Origin: Cellvibrionaceae bacterium AOL6 | GTDB lineage: Bacteria > Pseudomonadota > Gammaproteobacteria > Pseudomonadales > Cellvibrionaceae | DNA: 64,000 nt | Assembly: GCA_003265435.1 (NCBI GenBank) | Contig: NOXC01000019.1 | Coordinates: 1 to 64,000, forward strand | Reading direction: 5' to 3' | Shown here: positions 46,595 through 56,079 of the stretch, in pieces | How positions within the stretch are numbered: the first letter of the stretch is position 1 | How the letters are laid out: every line of letters starts with the position of its first letter | Notes under the pieces: model-generated | Database searches by the model: none | The model's input: the letters and a program-made list of their open reading frames with translations, nothing else | Told to the model about the DNA's origin: nothing | Translations under genes and position numbers: made by a program

Positions 46595-48499
46595 ATGAAA
46601 AAAAGCCAAACGCCCGTCTTACTGCTGTTGTACCTGCTCTGTGCCCCCGTTTTTGCACTGGAGTTACCTCCCCTCTTTCAAGACCATGCTGTGTTGCAGC
46701 AGCAACAATCCATTTCGATCTGGGGCTGGACCGAGCCCAATCAAAAGGTCAACGTCCGCCTCCATGAAGCCGAAGCGGCCGCCCAAGCTGACGACGAAGG
46801 CTTCTGGAGCCTCACCTTACCGGCCATGTCGGCCGGCGGACCCTACGCTCTGACCGTCGATGCCGATGAGCGGAAAGTCTATAACGATATCCATATCGGA
46901 GAAGTGTGGCTTATCAGCGGGCAGTCCAACATGGAATGGAAGATGGATTGGGGGATAAACCGCGCTGAGGACGAGATCGCCGATTCTAACTTCCCACTGA
47001 TTCGGTATCTGGACATCCCTAACACGGTGTCTGAGACACCGAAAGCGCAACTGCCGTCAACGCAGTGGCAGCTCGCTTCCCCCAGCACTAGCGGCCAGTT
47101 TTCCGCCATCGGGTGGCTGTTCGCGAAAGCGCTTCATCAAAAACAAGGCGTGGCAGTGGGTATTATTGATAGCACCTGGGGCGGCACGCCCGCCCAAGCA
47201 TGGGCCGAGCCCAACGCGCTTCGCGCACTGCCAGCATACCTTGATCGTGTAAAAAGCACTTACGACACCGGGGTTGACTGGCCCCAGACCTTTGCCGACA
47301 ACAGTGCAAATGAAGCGGAGAAATTCCAGCGATTGACCAGTAAGGACGATGCCTTAGCGACCGGCGCCTACGCCCTCGACTACGATACGAGCGATTGGCA
47401 AGCCACGCAGCTGAATGGCGGGCCCGGCTTTACCGACCTCGCCTGGCTACGCCGCGAATTTCACCTCGACAACGCCCCAGCTAAGAACGCTGTACTTGAA
47501 CTCGGTGAACTCGTTCAAGAAGCCTTCGTCTTCGTGAACGGTGAACTGGTTGCGGAAGAAACCTGGCAAACCACCGGCTCTCGGCACACCCTGCCTCCGA
47601 CACTGCTGCAACCCGGACGCAACGTGATCACACTGCGTGTCGGCAACAGCTGGGACAATCGACCGAAGGCGGGCTTGCCCGGCGAGGTCTATCTCCTCGT
47701 CGACGGCCAGCGCACAGAACTCAACGACAACTGGCGCTACAGCAATCGTGTAGAAGCCCCCCTGCCACCCACGGAGCGATTCGAATGGCGGCCGGGATTC
47801 TGTTACAACGCGATGATTGCTCCACTGCGCGATGTGAGCCTGCGCGGCGTGCTCTGGTATCAGGGGGAAAGTAATGTCGGTGAAGCCAACGCGTATGCGG
47901 CACTGTTCAGTACGATGATTCAGAGCTGGGGCACGCAGTGGCAACAGCCCCTGCCCTTCTACTTCGTGCAACTCGCGGGATTTCTAGAGCAGCAGCACCC
48001 CCAACCCGACAGCCAATGGGCATTATTACGAGACCAGCAACATGACGTTGCGACCAACTTGACCAACGCGCATATGATCACCGCCATGGATGTGGGGGAA
48101 GAACAGGACATTCACCCACGCGACAAGCAAACGGTCGCACACAGGCTCTGGCTCAGCGCGCAAGCGCACAGTTACGGCGAAGCGCTACGATCAGAAGGCC
48201 CAGCCGTCAAAAAGGTAAAAGTGAAAAAAGGTAAGGTGCGTTTAACGCTGGACGCCCCCAAAAAAGCACTGACCCTGTCTGACGAAGGGGACGAAGTAAA
48301 AGGATTTGCCATTGCGGGCGCAGACGGAAACTACCTACCCGCAACAGCACGACTGCGGGGAAATCGTATTGAAATCTGGCACGACATGATCGACGAACCG
48401 AAATACCTGCTCTATGCGTGGGCAGACTTTCCCGTCGTCAATCTCTATGGTGAGAACAGCCTGCCTCTACTGCCCTTCAAACTCGAATTGGCACCCTGA
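46595..48499 (+). CDS. Sialate O-acetylesterase-like SGNH carbohydrate esterase
   Basis: 634 residues, signal peptide to about 21 (PVFALE). SGNH esterase block LISGQSNMEWKMDWG with nucleophile Ser111, the YQGESNVGEANAY block and a late TAMDVGEEQDIHPRDKQTVA with the Asp-His pair. A beta-sandwich insert (about 270-350) resembles a galactose-binding fold. In this locus it most likely removes acetyl groups from acetylated (galacto)glucomannan; the family name comes from the animal enzyme and should not be taken literally. Divergent from the GH27 operon. Confidence 0.83.
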   Translation: MKKSQTPVLLLLYLLCAPVFALELPPLFQDHAVLQQQQSISIWGWTEPNQKVNVRLHEAEAAAQADDEGFWSLTLPAMSAGGPYALTVDADERKVYNDIHIGEVWLISGQSNMEWKMDWGINRAEDEIADSNFPLIRYLDIPNTVSETPKAQLPSTQWQLASPSTSGQFSAIGWLFAKALHQKQGVAVGIIDSTWGGTPAQAWAEPNALRALPAYLDRVKSTYDTGVDWPQTFADNSANEAEKFQRLTSKDDALATGAYALDYDTSDWQATQLNGGPGFTDLAWLRREFHLDNAPAKNAVLELGELVQEAFVFVNGELVAEETWQTTGSRHTLPPTLLQPGRNVITLRVGNSWDNRPKAGLPGEVYLLVDGQRTELNDNWRYSNRVEAPLPPTERFEWRPGFCYNAMIAPLRDVSLRGVLWYQGESNVGEANAYAALFSTMIQSWGTQWQQPLPFYFVQLAGFLEQQHPQPDSQWALLRDQQHDVATNLTNAHMITAMDVGEEQDIHPRDKQTVAHRLWLSAQAHSYGEALRSEGPAVKKVKVKKGKVRLTLDAPKKALTLSDEGDEVKGFAIAGADGNYLPATARLRGNRIEIWHDMIDEPKYLLYAWADFPVVNLYGENSLPLLPFKLELAP

Positions 48500-48506
48500 C
48501 CGACGC

Positions 48507-48695
48507 TCAGCGGATGCGGCCACCGATGGAGATCGAGCCCCGCATCCCTGAGTTTCCGTAGGAACCAAAGCCCGTCGATACACCTATCGAACCATAGACT
48601 TTCGGCTCTGAACACCCGGAGAGACTCAACAGTATCGCGCTCAGCACGCTCAGGCACAGAGCCCGACGCAGGACGCTGACAATCGACGTTTTCAT
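48507..48695 (-). CDS. Small Gly-rich lipoprotein
   Basis: 62 residues: a lipoprotein signal with LSLSGC (Cys at 28) and then a short tail rich in Gly and Ser (VYGSIGVSTGFGSYGNSG). No domain recognised. Overlaps the VOC lipoprotein gene by 4 bp (ATGA), so it is translated with it. Confidence 0.65.
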   Translation of the reverse strand: MKTSIVSVLRRALCLSVLSAILLSLSGCSEPKVYGSIGVSTGFGSYGNSGMRGSISIGGRIR

Positions 48696-49633
48696 TCTGC
48701 ACTCTCCTCTTGTTGTTCAGGCCAGGTCTGCAAGGCAATCCCGGCACCCGACGGGCCTGCAATCAATGCCACATGGCCACCCAGGTTCCGCTCCTGTGGC
48801 GCCAACAGCACTTTGCCGCCCAGTTCCGGTACACGCGCGACCACACGCTCCAATTCATCGAGGTCGGCAATGCGAATATAGGAGACCCAAACAGGAGACA
48901 AGTCTTCGACAGGGTTAGACATCACGCCAAACCGCGGACGATTTTCGCTGCGAATTACGCGATACGGCTGCGCAGCCTCGTCCACTGCATGCTCTTCAAC
49001 GAAATATTCTGCGAAGCCGGCGTAAAAACCGATGGCGGCTTCCGGGTCATCCGCCCAGAGTTCATGCCAGAAAATCCCCCCGGCCGGAGCTTCATGTGTG
49101 TCAACAGGATCACTCATGGGCGTTTCCAACAACGCCAGAACAGCGCCTTGGGGATCGGCAATGACGGCGAGGTCACCGCGCGCTTCCAAGTTGACAGGCT
49201 CAGCATAAATGGTCGCCCCCGCGCGACGCGCATACGCCACCGCAGCATGGACATCGGCCACAGAGAGCACCGTCATCCATTGCGAAATATCCGCTTTCGT
49301 GGCCAGCTTGGTTTGGTCCACCATACCGCCAATCAGGTGCCCTTGATGCCGAATCAAGGTGTAGGGCACACGCGTGCCGCGCAGGCCGCTCATGCGAATT
49401 TCAGTGTCTTCGTACTGCCAACCGAAAAGCTCTTGATAGAAACGACGTGAAGCCGTCGGTGTGTCAGTAATCAGATCGTGCCAGATTACCTTGCCGGCGT
49501 GCCGCTCATGGGTCGGTTTATCCGTAACCGCTGGCATACGCTCAATCGTCAGTGGACCACAGCCCACCACGAATAAAGTGAAAGCGAATGGCAAAACGCT
49601 AAGCCAGCGCAGGATCGGACGTCCAGTTCTCAT
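48692..49633 (-). CDS. VOC (glyoxalase-like) family lipoprotein
   Basis: 313 residues. Lipobox FVVGC (Cys25), then two VOC units: about 45-170 (GKVIWHDLITDTPTASRRFYQELFGW) and 184-305 (GGIFWHELWADDPEAAIGFY). Each has the usual paired betaalphabetabetabeta pattern. Metal ligands cannot be set from sequence. Lipidation of a VOC protein is unusual, as most are cytoplasmic. It lies inside the mannan locus but any link to mannan is inference. Confidence 0.75.
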   Translation of the reverse strand: MRTGRPILRWLSVLPFAFTLFVVGCGPLTIERMPAVTDKPTHERHAGKVIWHDLITDTPTASRRFYQELFGWQYEDTEIRMSGLRGTRVPYTLIRHQGHLIGGMVDQTKLATKADISQWMTVLSVADVHAAVAYARRAGATIYAEPVNLEARGDLAVIADPQGAVLALLETPMSDPVDTHEAPAGGIFWHELWADDPEAAIGFYAGFAEYFVEEHAVDEAAQPYRVIRSENRPRFGVMSNPVEDLSPVWVSYIRIADLDELERVVARVPELGGKVLLAPQERNLGGHVALIAGPSGAGIALQTWPEQQEESAE

Positions 49634-49754
49634 CGGGTCTCCTTGAGTGTGACGCAGAGTGTCAATTGCGGGTTATTGTGGCATCCCTGCGCGCCGACGT
49701 CACCTGTCGCTTTTTCTGCTGCACTCACCAGTCGCTCTATGTTACGCTTCGACT

Positions 49755-49773
49755 AAATATACCAACTATATTT
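49755..49773. promoter_or_regulatory. AT inverted repeat upstream of the sulfatase
   Basis: AAATATA-CCAAC-TATATTT, perfect 7-bp arms, ending 15 bp before the GTG start. Position fits an operator, or a -10 region; no direct evidence for either. Confidence 0.35.
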
Positions 49774-49788
49774 AATAATCGAGACCCC

Positions 49789-51630
49789 GTGAATACTGTT
49801 GCCCTACGCCTAATACCCGTGCTCCTCACCTGCATCGCACTGCTGGTGCAATGCACACCTAAATCGACAGAACCCGACGCGCACCATCCCCCGTCGGATG
49901 GCAAGCCCAATGTTTTACTGGTACTAACAGACGACCAGGGCTGGGGAGACCTGGGCTTCAACGGCAACCCCCTACTCGACACCCCGTCGCTGGATCATTT
50001 ATTCGAGCAGGCCGTGGTGTTCGAGCGCTTTTATGTCAGTCCGGTTTGCGCACCAACCCGTGCCAGCGTACTCACAGGGCGACATTCACTTTCCACAGGC
50101 GTCTTCAGCGTGACGCGAGGTGGAGAAAAAATGGCGCTCGAAGAGCGCACGCTCGCGGAATACTTGAAAGCCGATGGCTACCGCACCGGTTTATTCGGGA
50201 AATGGCACAATGGGCTGCAATACCCTTACAACCCACTGGGTCAGGGCTTTGACCGGTTTTACGGTTTTGCCGATGGCCACATTACTCGCTATTTCGACAG
50301 TGTGGTTCAGGACGACTATGGACAATCCTCATTTGAAGGCTACCTGCCAGACCGACTGACAGATGAGCTCATCCAGTTCATCGACAACTCCGGCGACGCC
50401 CCGTTCTTCGGCATGCTGTCCTTTAACACCCCTCACAGCCCCTTTGAGCTCCCCGAAACGCTGTTTAATAAATATAAAACGAAAGGCGCGGACGACGTGG
50501 AGGCGGCGGTGTATGGCATGATGGAAAATATTGACGTCAATATTCAAAGAGTATTGAAGCACTTGGAATCCAGTGGAACGCTCGACAACACCATCGTCGT
50601 GTACTTATCCGACAACGGGCCTGCCTTCCCGGCTGGCCATACACGCTTCAATGGCAACATGAAGGGGCATAAAGGCAAAGTCGACGAGGGTGGTGTACGC
50701 GTCCCCTTTGCTCTGCATTGGCCAAGTCGCCTAGGCTCGGGTCGGGTACTTAACGTGCCCGGCCAACATATTGATATCGTGCCCACTTTATTGACACTCA
50801 CCAACAGCCAACAGGCGCCCGAAAATCTGCACGGGGTAGACCTTAGCCCAGTGCTGCTCAATCCTCACTCAGAACACCGAGAATTCGCCAGCCGGCCCAT
50901 TTTTATTCACCACCTTCGCAATACCCGCCGACCCGATGAAGATGCGATTCAACTTGGCCCTGGTGCGGTTCGCCAGCAGGGTTGGTTAGCGACAATCGAC
51001 CATCAGCATAACTGGGCCCTGTTCGACTTAAATGAAGACCCAGAACAACGCCAAAACTTGGCACATGCACAACCCGACAAACTGGATCGTCTCGCGGAGG
51101 CGTACACGAACTGGTACACCAACCTTGTCGCTGCGCACGGACCCTATTCCCCATTGCCGATTGAAATCGGACACACGCAAGCGTCAACGGTCCCCCTACC
51201 CGCCCATGAAGCCACCATAGTCGAGGAGGGTGTCATCTACGCGCATCACGACGGTTGGGCGCACGACTGGCTGGAAGTAACAGGTGACGGAGGAAAAGTA
51301 CAATGGCCCTTAAAAGTCCTGAGAGAGGGACGCTATCAGGTGCTTGCGCATTACAGTACCTTTGGCGAGGACACACGCGAAACCCTCATTTTGAACATCG
51401 GGGACCAACAGTTACAAATACAGGGCTTCGCCCCGCATGCGCCGAAACGGGATGACGGTACGCGACTCTTTTACACATCAGAAGCCCCAGAGTTAAGCTG
51501 GGCCGAAAGAAGTTTGGGGGTACTGTATCTGACGCCGAAAAGCGATAAAGTGACGCTCAGCTTTGGCCGTGACCTCGGCAATGGCCGCTTTGCGCTAAAA
51601 GGCTTATCGATAAAATTCCTGGAAGATTAA
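49789..51630 (+). CDS. Sulfatase (S1 family) lipoprotein with C-terminal beta domain
   Basis: 613 residues from the GTG at 49789. Lipobox LLVQC (Cys22). Metal site LVLTDDQGWGD (44-54), and the sulfatase signature CAPTRASVLTG with Cys87, which must be converted to formylglycine; then GKWHNG and HTRFNGNMKGHKGKVDEGG. The catalytic domain ends near 470 and a beta-rich C-terminal domain (about 490-610) follows. Removes sulfate esters from a polysaccharide or oligosaccharide. No formylglycine-generating enzyme gene is in the window. The open frame extends to ATG 49666, but the lipoprotein signal starts at 49789. Confidence 0.87.
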   Translation: MNTVALRLIPVLLTCIALLVQCTPKSTEPDAHHPPSDGKPNVLLVLTDDQGWGDLGFNGNPLLDTPSLDHLFEQAVVFERFYVSPVCAPTRASVLTGRHSLSTGVFSVTRGGEKMALEERTLAEYLKADGYRTGLFGKWHNGLQYPYNPLGQGFDRFYGFADGHITRYFDSVVQDDYGQSSFEGYLPDRLTDELIQFIDNSGDAPFFGMLSFNTPHSPFELPETLFNKYKTKGADDVEAAVYGMMENIDVNIQRVLKHLESSGTLDNTIVVYLSDNGPAFPAGHTRFNGNMKGHKGKVDEGGVRVPFALHWPSRLGSGRVLNVPGQHIDIVPTLLTLTNSQQAPENLHGVDLSPVLLNPHSEHREFASRPIFIHHLRNTRRPDEDAIQLGPGAVRQQGWLATIDHQHNWALFDLNEDPEQRQNLAHAQPDKLDRLAEAYTNWYTNLVAAHGPYSPLPIEIGHTQASTVPLPAHEATIVEEGVIYAHHDGWAHDWLEVTGDGGKVQWPLKVLREGRYQVLAHYSTFGEDTRETLILNIGDQQLQIQGFAPHAPKRDDGTRLFYTSEAPELSWAERSLGVLYLTPKSDKVTLSFGRDLGNGRFALKGLSIKFLED

Positions 51631-51685
51631 AGGCCGAGTCATTTTAGAATGTATGACTCGCAAACCCGTGCGGCACCCTAAAAAA

Positions 51686-51718
51686 ACAAAAAAGCCCGGA
51701 GCGACACCGGGCTTTTTG
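51686..51718. terminator. Bidirectional terminator
   Basis: AGCCCGG (51693-51699) / CCGGGCT (51707-51713), 7-nt loop, flanked by A-run on the left and T5 on the right. It serves both the sulfatase (plus) and the mannanase (minus), which converge here. Confidence 0.88.
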
Positions 51719-51730
51719 GGTTCGCCCTAG

Positions 51731-53077
51731 CTATGGAAGGGCATTCAATTTTTGCGCGTGCGCCTTAATCAAGGCCATCGTGTCCGCATCGACCGCAAAC
51801 ACACTGTTTAAGCCCTGGGCCTCCTGAGGAGGATCGCCGACAAACTGACCATCCCCTTCTCGCCAGATAAAATCTTCATGCTGTGCGACACCAAAGCCGC
51901 CCCAGGCCCAAATATTCGTACCTACAAGTGGGCCACCTGCAGACGCGCTGTTTTCTACACGCTCGAAAACTTCGGTAAAATAACGATTGCGATAGACGGT
52001 GGAACTGTCCGTGCTGAACTCGCCATAGTCGCGCTCCATACCGAACTCTTCCAATACCAGCGGCATACCCGCTTTCGACGCGAGCCCGAGATGCTGATCA
52101 ATATAGGCCTGTGCGCGCTCAAGTGCCGGGCCATAACTCGCATCGGGCTGCGTGGCATCAAACCAGCCCCAGTTTTTTAACCACATGTGAAAAGTCATGT
52201 AGTCGATACCGGTTTCTGTGTGTGACGTCATCACGCAGGTTTCATCCTGAATACAGCCCATGAACCCTTCACTGCCAATCGACACAAGTTGTTTAGGCGC
52301 ATGCGACTTGATCAGTGCAGTCGTATCGCGAATCCAATCATAGAACTCCGGAAGGTACTGCCCACTCACACTCATATGACCCGGTCTAGGTTCGTTGCCC
52401 AACTGCCAGGACATAATGGTAGGGTCATCGACGTAGGCACGCCCAGTGATGGAATTCACACGGCCAAGAAGCTGAACGAGATAGTGTTCAAACATCGATT
52501 GAGCGGGCTCGGAGCGGTAAAATTGTGACGAAAACAGCGCGAATGCAGGCCACGGGTGAGCTGGATCGGACGGGTCGACAATTTCTCCGCCATTGGTCCA
52601 ATAGAGATAGGTCGCCATTCCACCGGACCACTCCCAAAAATTATTCACGTAAATGACGGCTTTCATATCGCGCTTGGCCATTTCCGCCAATAGGAAGTCC
52701 AGCCCTTCCAGAATATCCGGACGCACGACCTCGCCTCGTTCAGAAATCGCGGGGCGCACCGCATCACGCAATGGCGAGACTTCAGAGGCGCCCAACACAC
52801 GTAAATTCGTCACACCATGCGCGACGAGAAAATCCAGCTCTTTTATCAAGCGTTCGCGATCACCGATGTCGCTTTCTGTGGACCCTAAATAGGCGCCGTA
52901 CCACATATTGACCCCCACATAGCGATAAGGCTCGGCACCGATCTTAAATTGCCCATTCTCAACGCGCACAAAGGCATCCGTTGATGCGGGTTGAGCGCTC
53001 GTCGAATCGCTTTGCTCAACCTGCGAGCATGCGCCAATGAAACAGATCAGCAGGCAGATTCCTACTCGTCGTAGCAT
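51731..53077 (-). CDS. GH5 beta-mannanase lipoprotein (GH5_7-like)
   Basis: 448 residues. Lipobox FIGAC (Cys17), then a GH5 barrel that opens with FKIGAEPYRYVGVNMWYGAY. Acid/base Glu229 in WQLGNEPR, nucleophile Glu344 in LVLEEFGM; FHMWLKNWGW and the TNIWAWGGFG strand 8 segment match fungal- and bacterial-type GH5_7 endo-1,4-beta-mannanases. Cuts the mannan backbone, probably at the cell surface. Convergent with the sulfatase, divergent from the gene at 53286. Confidence 0.88.
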   Translation of the reverse strand: MLRRVGICLLICFIGACSQVEQSDSTSAQPASTDAFVRVENGQFKIGAEPYRYVGVNMWYGAYLGSTESDIGDRERLIKELDFLVAHGVTNLRVLGASEVSPLRDAVRPAISERGEVVRPDILEGLDFLLAEMAKRDMKAVIYVNNFWEWSGGMATYLYWTNGGEIVDPSDPAHPWPAFALFSSQFYRSEPAQSMFEHYLVQLLGRVNSITGRAYVDDPTIMSWQLGNEPRPGHMSVSGQYLPEFYDWIRDTTALIKSHAPKQLVSIGSEGFMGCIQDETCVMTSHTETGIDYMTFHMWLKNWGWFDATQPDASYGPALERAQAYIDQHLGLASKAGMPLVLEEFGMERDYGEFSTDSSTVYRNRYFTEVFERVENSASAGGPLVGTNIWAWGGFGVAQHEDFIWREGDGQFVGDPPQEAQGLNSVFAVDADTMALIKAHAQKLNALP

Positions 53078-53172
53078 GTTGACTCCCGTTTATTTTTATT
53101 TGTCATTACGCAGTCAGGCATGACCTGACTTCACCATCACCCCCTTCTCGAGGGCAGTTAGAGCAACCAGAC

Positions 53173-53181
53173 TATACTAAT
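53173..53181 (+). promoter_or_regulatory. TATACTAAT promoter element
   Basis: A good -10-like TATACT within TATACTAAT, about 105 bp before the ATG at 53286. The same nonamer occurs at 46509-46517, and TATACTTAT on the minus strand at 60456-60464, in each case in front of a mannan gene. Confidence 0.35.
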
Positions 53182-53285
53182 TAAAGCTGTTTTACTATAT
53201 CCTTGACGCCGCTGAATTACGCTTGGGAAACAGAACCTTTCCAAACATAAGATTCAGGGACCAAGTTCAGACTGTGGAGCCAATA

Positions 53286-54785
53286 ATGAAAAACCACCCA
53301 CTCCCGTTGCTTGTCGGCAGCCTCTTACTCAGCGCCAGCCTCGGCGTATCCGCTGAATTCGAACACTTCATCAGCCGCGATGGTGCACGCCTGCTCGATG
53401 GAGATCAAAGCTTCCGATTTGCCGGCATCCATGCCCCGGAACTGCATCGCATAGAAGACGACGCCCGCGGGGTGTGCCCGGAAGACCCCAGAGGCTGGGG
53501 CCAATACTTTAAATGGCCCACCGCCGAAGAACAGGAAAACTGGATTAAAGCTCTGGTACGCAGTGGCCATTTAGCGATGCGCGTCTACGTGCTCTCTGTC
53601 GCCACGCCGTGGGATGCCGCCTGCGGCAGGGAAACGCACATACTGCCTCCCGCCTCACCTGGAGGCATGCCTCGCCTGAACGAAACGGCCATGCGCCACT
53701 ACGATCGTATGATCGCGCTCGCAGACGAACACCAGCTTCGCCTGATTCTTCCCTTTATTGACCACTGGAAATGGTGGGGCGGCCGCGAACAGCTTGCCGC
53801 ATTTTACGGGGAGAGTGCCGACGATTTTTATCGCACCGACAGCCAAACCTATGCAGCGTACCAGGACATTATTCGACAGGTGATCCAACGCACCAACACG
53901 GTTACCGGAAGACCTTACTACGAAGAAAAAGCCATTATGGCCTGGGAAACCGGCAACGAGCTGAAAGCGTCGACCGCACCGTTTGTCACCCAAACAGCCG
54001 CATTGATTAAATCCCTCGCGCCCAAGCAGCTTGTTGTTGATGGCACCTATCTGTCAATTAACGAGTGGTCATTGAATGACCCGAACATCGATATTATTTC
54101 CAATCATTTCTACACGGTGAACGAAAACAATCATCCCGATCAGGTGAAGCAGGATCTGCAGGCCATTGATGGGAAAAAAGTGTACCTGATTGGCGAGTTC
54201 GGCTTGAAAGACGCGTCCGGTCTGAATGACATCATGCAAACAGCCGTGCACTACGAATACAACGGGGCACAAGCCGCAGGCGCGTTCATCTGGGGCTTTC
54301 GCGGCCACCGTCACAACGGCGGCTTTTATTGGCACAAGGAATACACCGGGCACTACAGTTATCACCTGCCGGGTTTTCCCGAAGGCGACGCCAATGAAGA
54401 GCAGGCCGTTGTCGACCTCGTGCGTCTTGCACAGGCTCAGATGCGCGGTCTCACGAACACACCGCCGCTTCCAGTACCGGAAGCACCTGTAATGCGTGCG
54501 ATTGAAAGCGCTGAAAATATACGTTGGATGGGGGCGCCAGTTGGGCGACACTATCGTATTGAACGGGCACAGAAACAGCCGCGTTGGATGTTCTGGCAAA
54601 GTTGGTCTGAATGGGAAACCATTGCGGAACACATCAGCGATGGGAAAAATGAATTCGACCCGAGTAAGGATACGCTTTTCAGTGACGTAGGGTTGCCGCC
54701 CGGCGAATATCGCTATCGGATATTCGCCAGCAATGAGAGCGGCGAATCAGACGCTTCGAATATTGAAGAATATACCCAGAAATAA
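53286..54785 (+). CDS. GH5-like glycoside hydrolase with C-terminal Fn3-like domain
   Basis: 499 residues, signal peptide to about 23 (SLGVSAE), no lipobox, so periplasmic or secreted. GH5 barrel about 25-400: acid/base Glu225 in MAWETGNELK, nucleophile Glu304 in LIGEFGL, and FIWGFRGHRHNGGFYWH near strand 8. Two Cys (64 and 113) may form a disulfide. A Fn3-like domain follows (about 415-495). Overall pattern is mannanase-like; substrate in this locus is likely manno-oligosaccharides. The ATG at 53286 has GGAG 6-7 nt upstream; the longer frame lacks a signal peptide. Confidence 0.8.
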   Translation: MKNHPLPLLVGSLLLSASLGVSAEFEHFISRDGARLLDGDQSFRFAGIHAPELHRIEDDARGVCPEDPRGWGQYFKWPTAEEQENWIKALVRSGHLAMRVYVLSVATPWDAACGRETHILPPASPGGMPRLNETAMRHYDRMIALADEHQLRLILPFIDHWKWWGGREQLAAFYGESADDFYRTDSQTYAAYQDIIRQVIQRTNTVTGRPYYEEKAIMAWETGNELKASTAPFVTQTAALIKSLAPKQLVVDGTYLSINEWSLNDPNIDIISNHFYTVNENNHPDQVKQDLQAIDGKKVYLIGEFGLKDASGLNDIMQTAVHYEYNGAQAAGAFIWGFRGHRHNGGFYWHKEYTGHYSYHLPGFPEGDANEEQAVVDLVRLAQAQMRGLTNTPPLPVPEAPVMRAIESAENIRWMGAPVGRHYRIERAQKQPRWMFWQSWSEWETIAEHISDGKNEFDPSKDTLFSDVGLPPGEYRYRIFASNESGESDASNIEEYTQK

Positions 54786-54843
54786 AAAAAGCCCCCTAGG
54801 GCCTGTTAACACTCATTTCATACGCTCTGCTGGGGGCTTTTTT
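54785..54843. terminator. Bidirectional terminator with long loop
   Basis: AAAAAGCCCCC (54786-54796) / GGGGGCTTTTT (54832-54842) with a 35-nt loop. It lies between the convergent GH5-like gene and the epimerase, directly at the GH5-like stop. Confidence 0.75.
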
Positions 54844-54852
54844 GAACTGACC

Positions 54853-56079
54853 TTAGCCCTGCCCCATCCGACGGCAGAGCTCAATCATGGCCCGACCGTT
54901 GTGGTAAGGGCATTTCCAGAAGCCGGCTTTGTATTCGCTGTACCCCGGCTTTTGGTCCGACTTTGCGAGCCAGTGCCACTCGCCGTGCTCGGTATCGATC
55001 ATCTCGCGTTGAATAAAAGCCCAGACACGCTTCACTGCTTCGAGGTAGCGTGTATCCCCAGACATCTGAAAGGCATTGTAAAAGCCCACCATCGCCTCGG
55101 CTTGAACCCACCAGATGCGCTCATCGCCTTTTTCGCCGCTGCTGAAATGAAACTCGTCGCCCATCGAGCCATCGGGCATCAGGCCCTCGGTTAAACTCGA
55201 CTCCGCCAGCGCCAGAATGTGTGGTTTGTACTGCGACGATAAGGCCTCATCACCGAGAATATCGAACGCTTCAGCCAATAGCCAACTGCTTTCAATATCG
55301 TGCCCGTAGGAATACGCTTCGCTCTCATTGAGCCAATCCCGACTCAAAAACATATGCAGGTGTTTACTCCGCTCATCGAAAAACCGCTGCATATAAACCT
55401 CGAGCAAATCTCTCAATGCGGACTCGACTGAAGCCTCTCGCTCGACCAAAAGAAACGCGGAATACGCTTCAATCACATGCAGATGCGTATTCATGGTCTT
55501 CGCGCTGTTCAGATCTTTATCGCTGAGTCGAACATCGTCCAATTCCTGCCAGTGTTGATCGAAGGCTTCAAAATACCCACCATATTCCCGATCGCGACCG
55601 TAACGCTCAATGCAGAGGAAAAGGCTCCGTGCCTCATTCACCACGGCCTGATCTCCCGTCAAACGGGCATAAGCACTGAGGGCATACAACACAAAGGCCT
55701 GTGCATAAATTTGCTTGCGGCCATTCAACAATGAGCCATTCGCCGAGAGCTCCCAGAAAGCCCCACCTTTATCATGATCAAGAAAGTGGCGGGTTAGATA
55801 CGAATACATGGTACTTGCAGCGCGCGTCGCATCACTATCCCTATCCAGGTACAACGCCGCCTCACTATAAAACCACAGCAAGCGCGCGCACAAAATCACG
55901 CCTTTATTCGCTTCTGGCTTAGCGAGCCCATCGCAGGATATTTCACCCACGAAGCCCTGGTCTTCTATAACATGCTTCTGCCACCACCGGCAGGTGGCGA
56001 GAAGCTCATTGTGAAACGCCTGAGCCAGTGGCTTGGCGTCGCCCAGCGATACCCCGCCAGCGTGAGCAACCGAACTCAT
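54853..56079 (-). CDS. Mannobiose/cellobiose 2-epimerase (AGE superfamily)
   Basis: 408 residues, cytoplasmic (alpha/alpha)6 barrel. Key sites: [63 protein letters not shown] and [17 protein letters not shown], with the catalytic His residues of the family. In a mannan locus next to GH130 its expected reaction is Man-beta-1,4-Man to Man-beta-1,4-Glc. Starts with ATG at 56077-56079, overlapping the GH130 stop (ATGA); a GTG 12 bp upstream is possible. Last gene of the operon. Confidence 0.88.
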   Translation of the reverse strand: MSSVAHAGGVSLGDAKPLAQAFHNELLATCRWWQKHVIEDQGFVGEISCDGLAKPEANKGVILCARLLWFYSEAALYLDRDSDATRAASTMYSYLTRHFLDHDKGGAFWELSANGSLLNGRKQIYAQAFVLYALSAYARLTGDQAVVNEARSLFLCIERYGRDREYGGYFEAFDQHWQELDDVRLSDKDLNSAKTMNTHLHVIEAYSAFLLVEREASVESALRDLLEVYMQRFFDERSKHLHMFLSRDWLNESEAYSYGHDIESSWLLAEAFDILGDEALSSQYKPHILALAESSLTEGLMPDGSMGDEFHFSSGEKGDERIWWVQAEAMVGFYNAFQMSGDTRYLEAVKRVWAFIQREMIDTEHGEWHWLAKSDQKPGYSEYKAGFWKCPYHNGRAMIELCRRMGQG

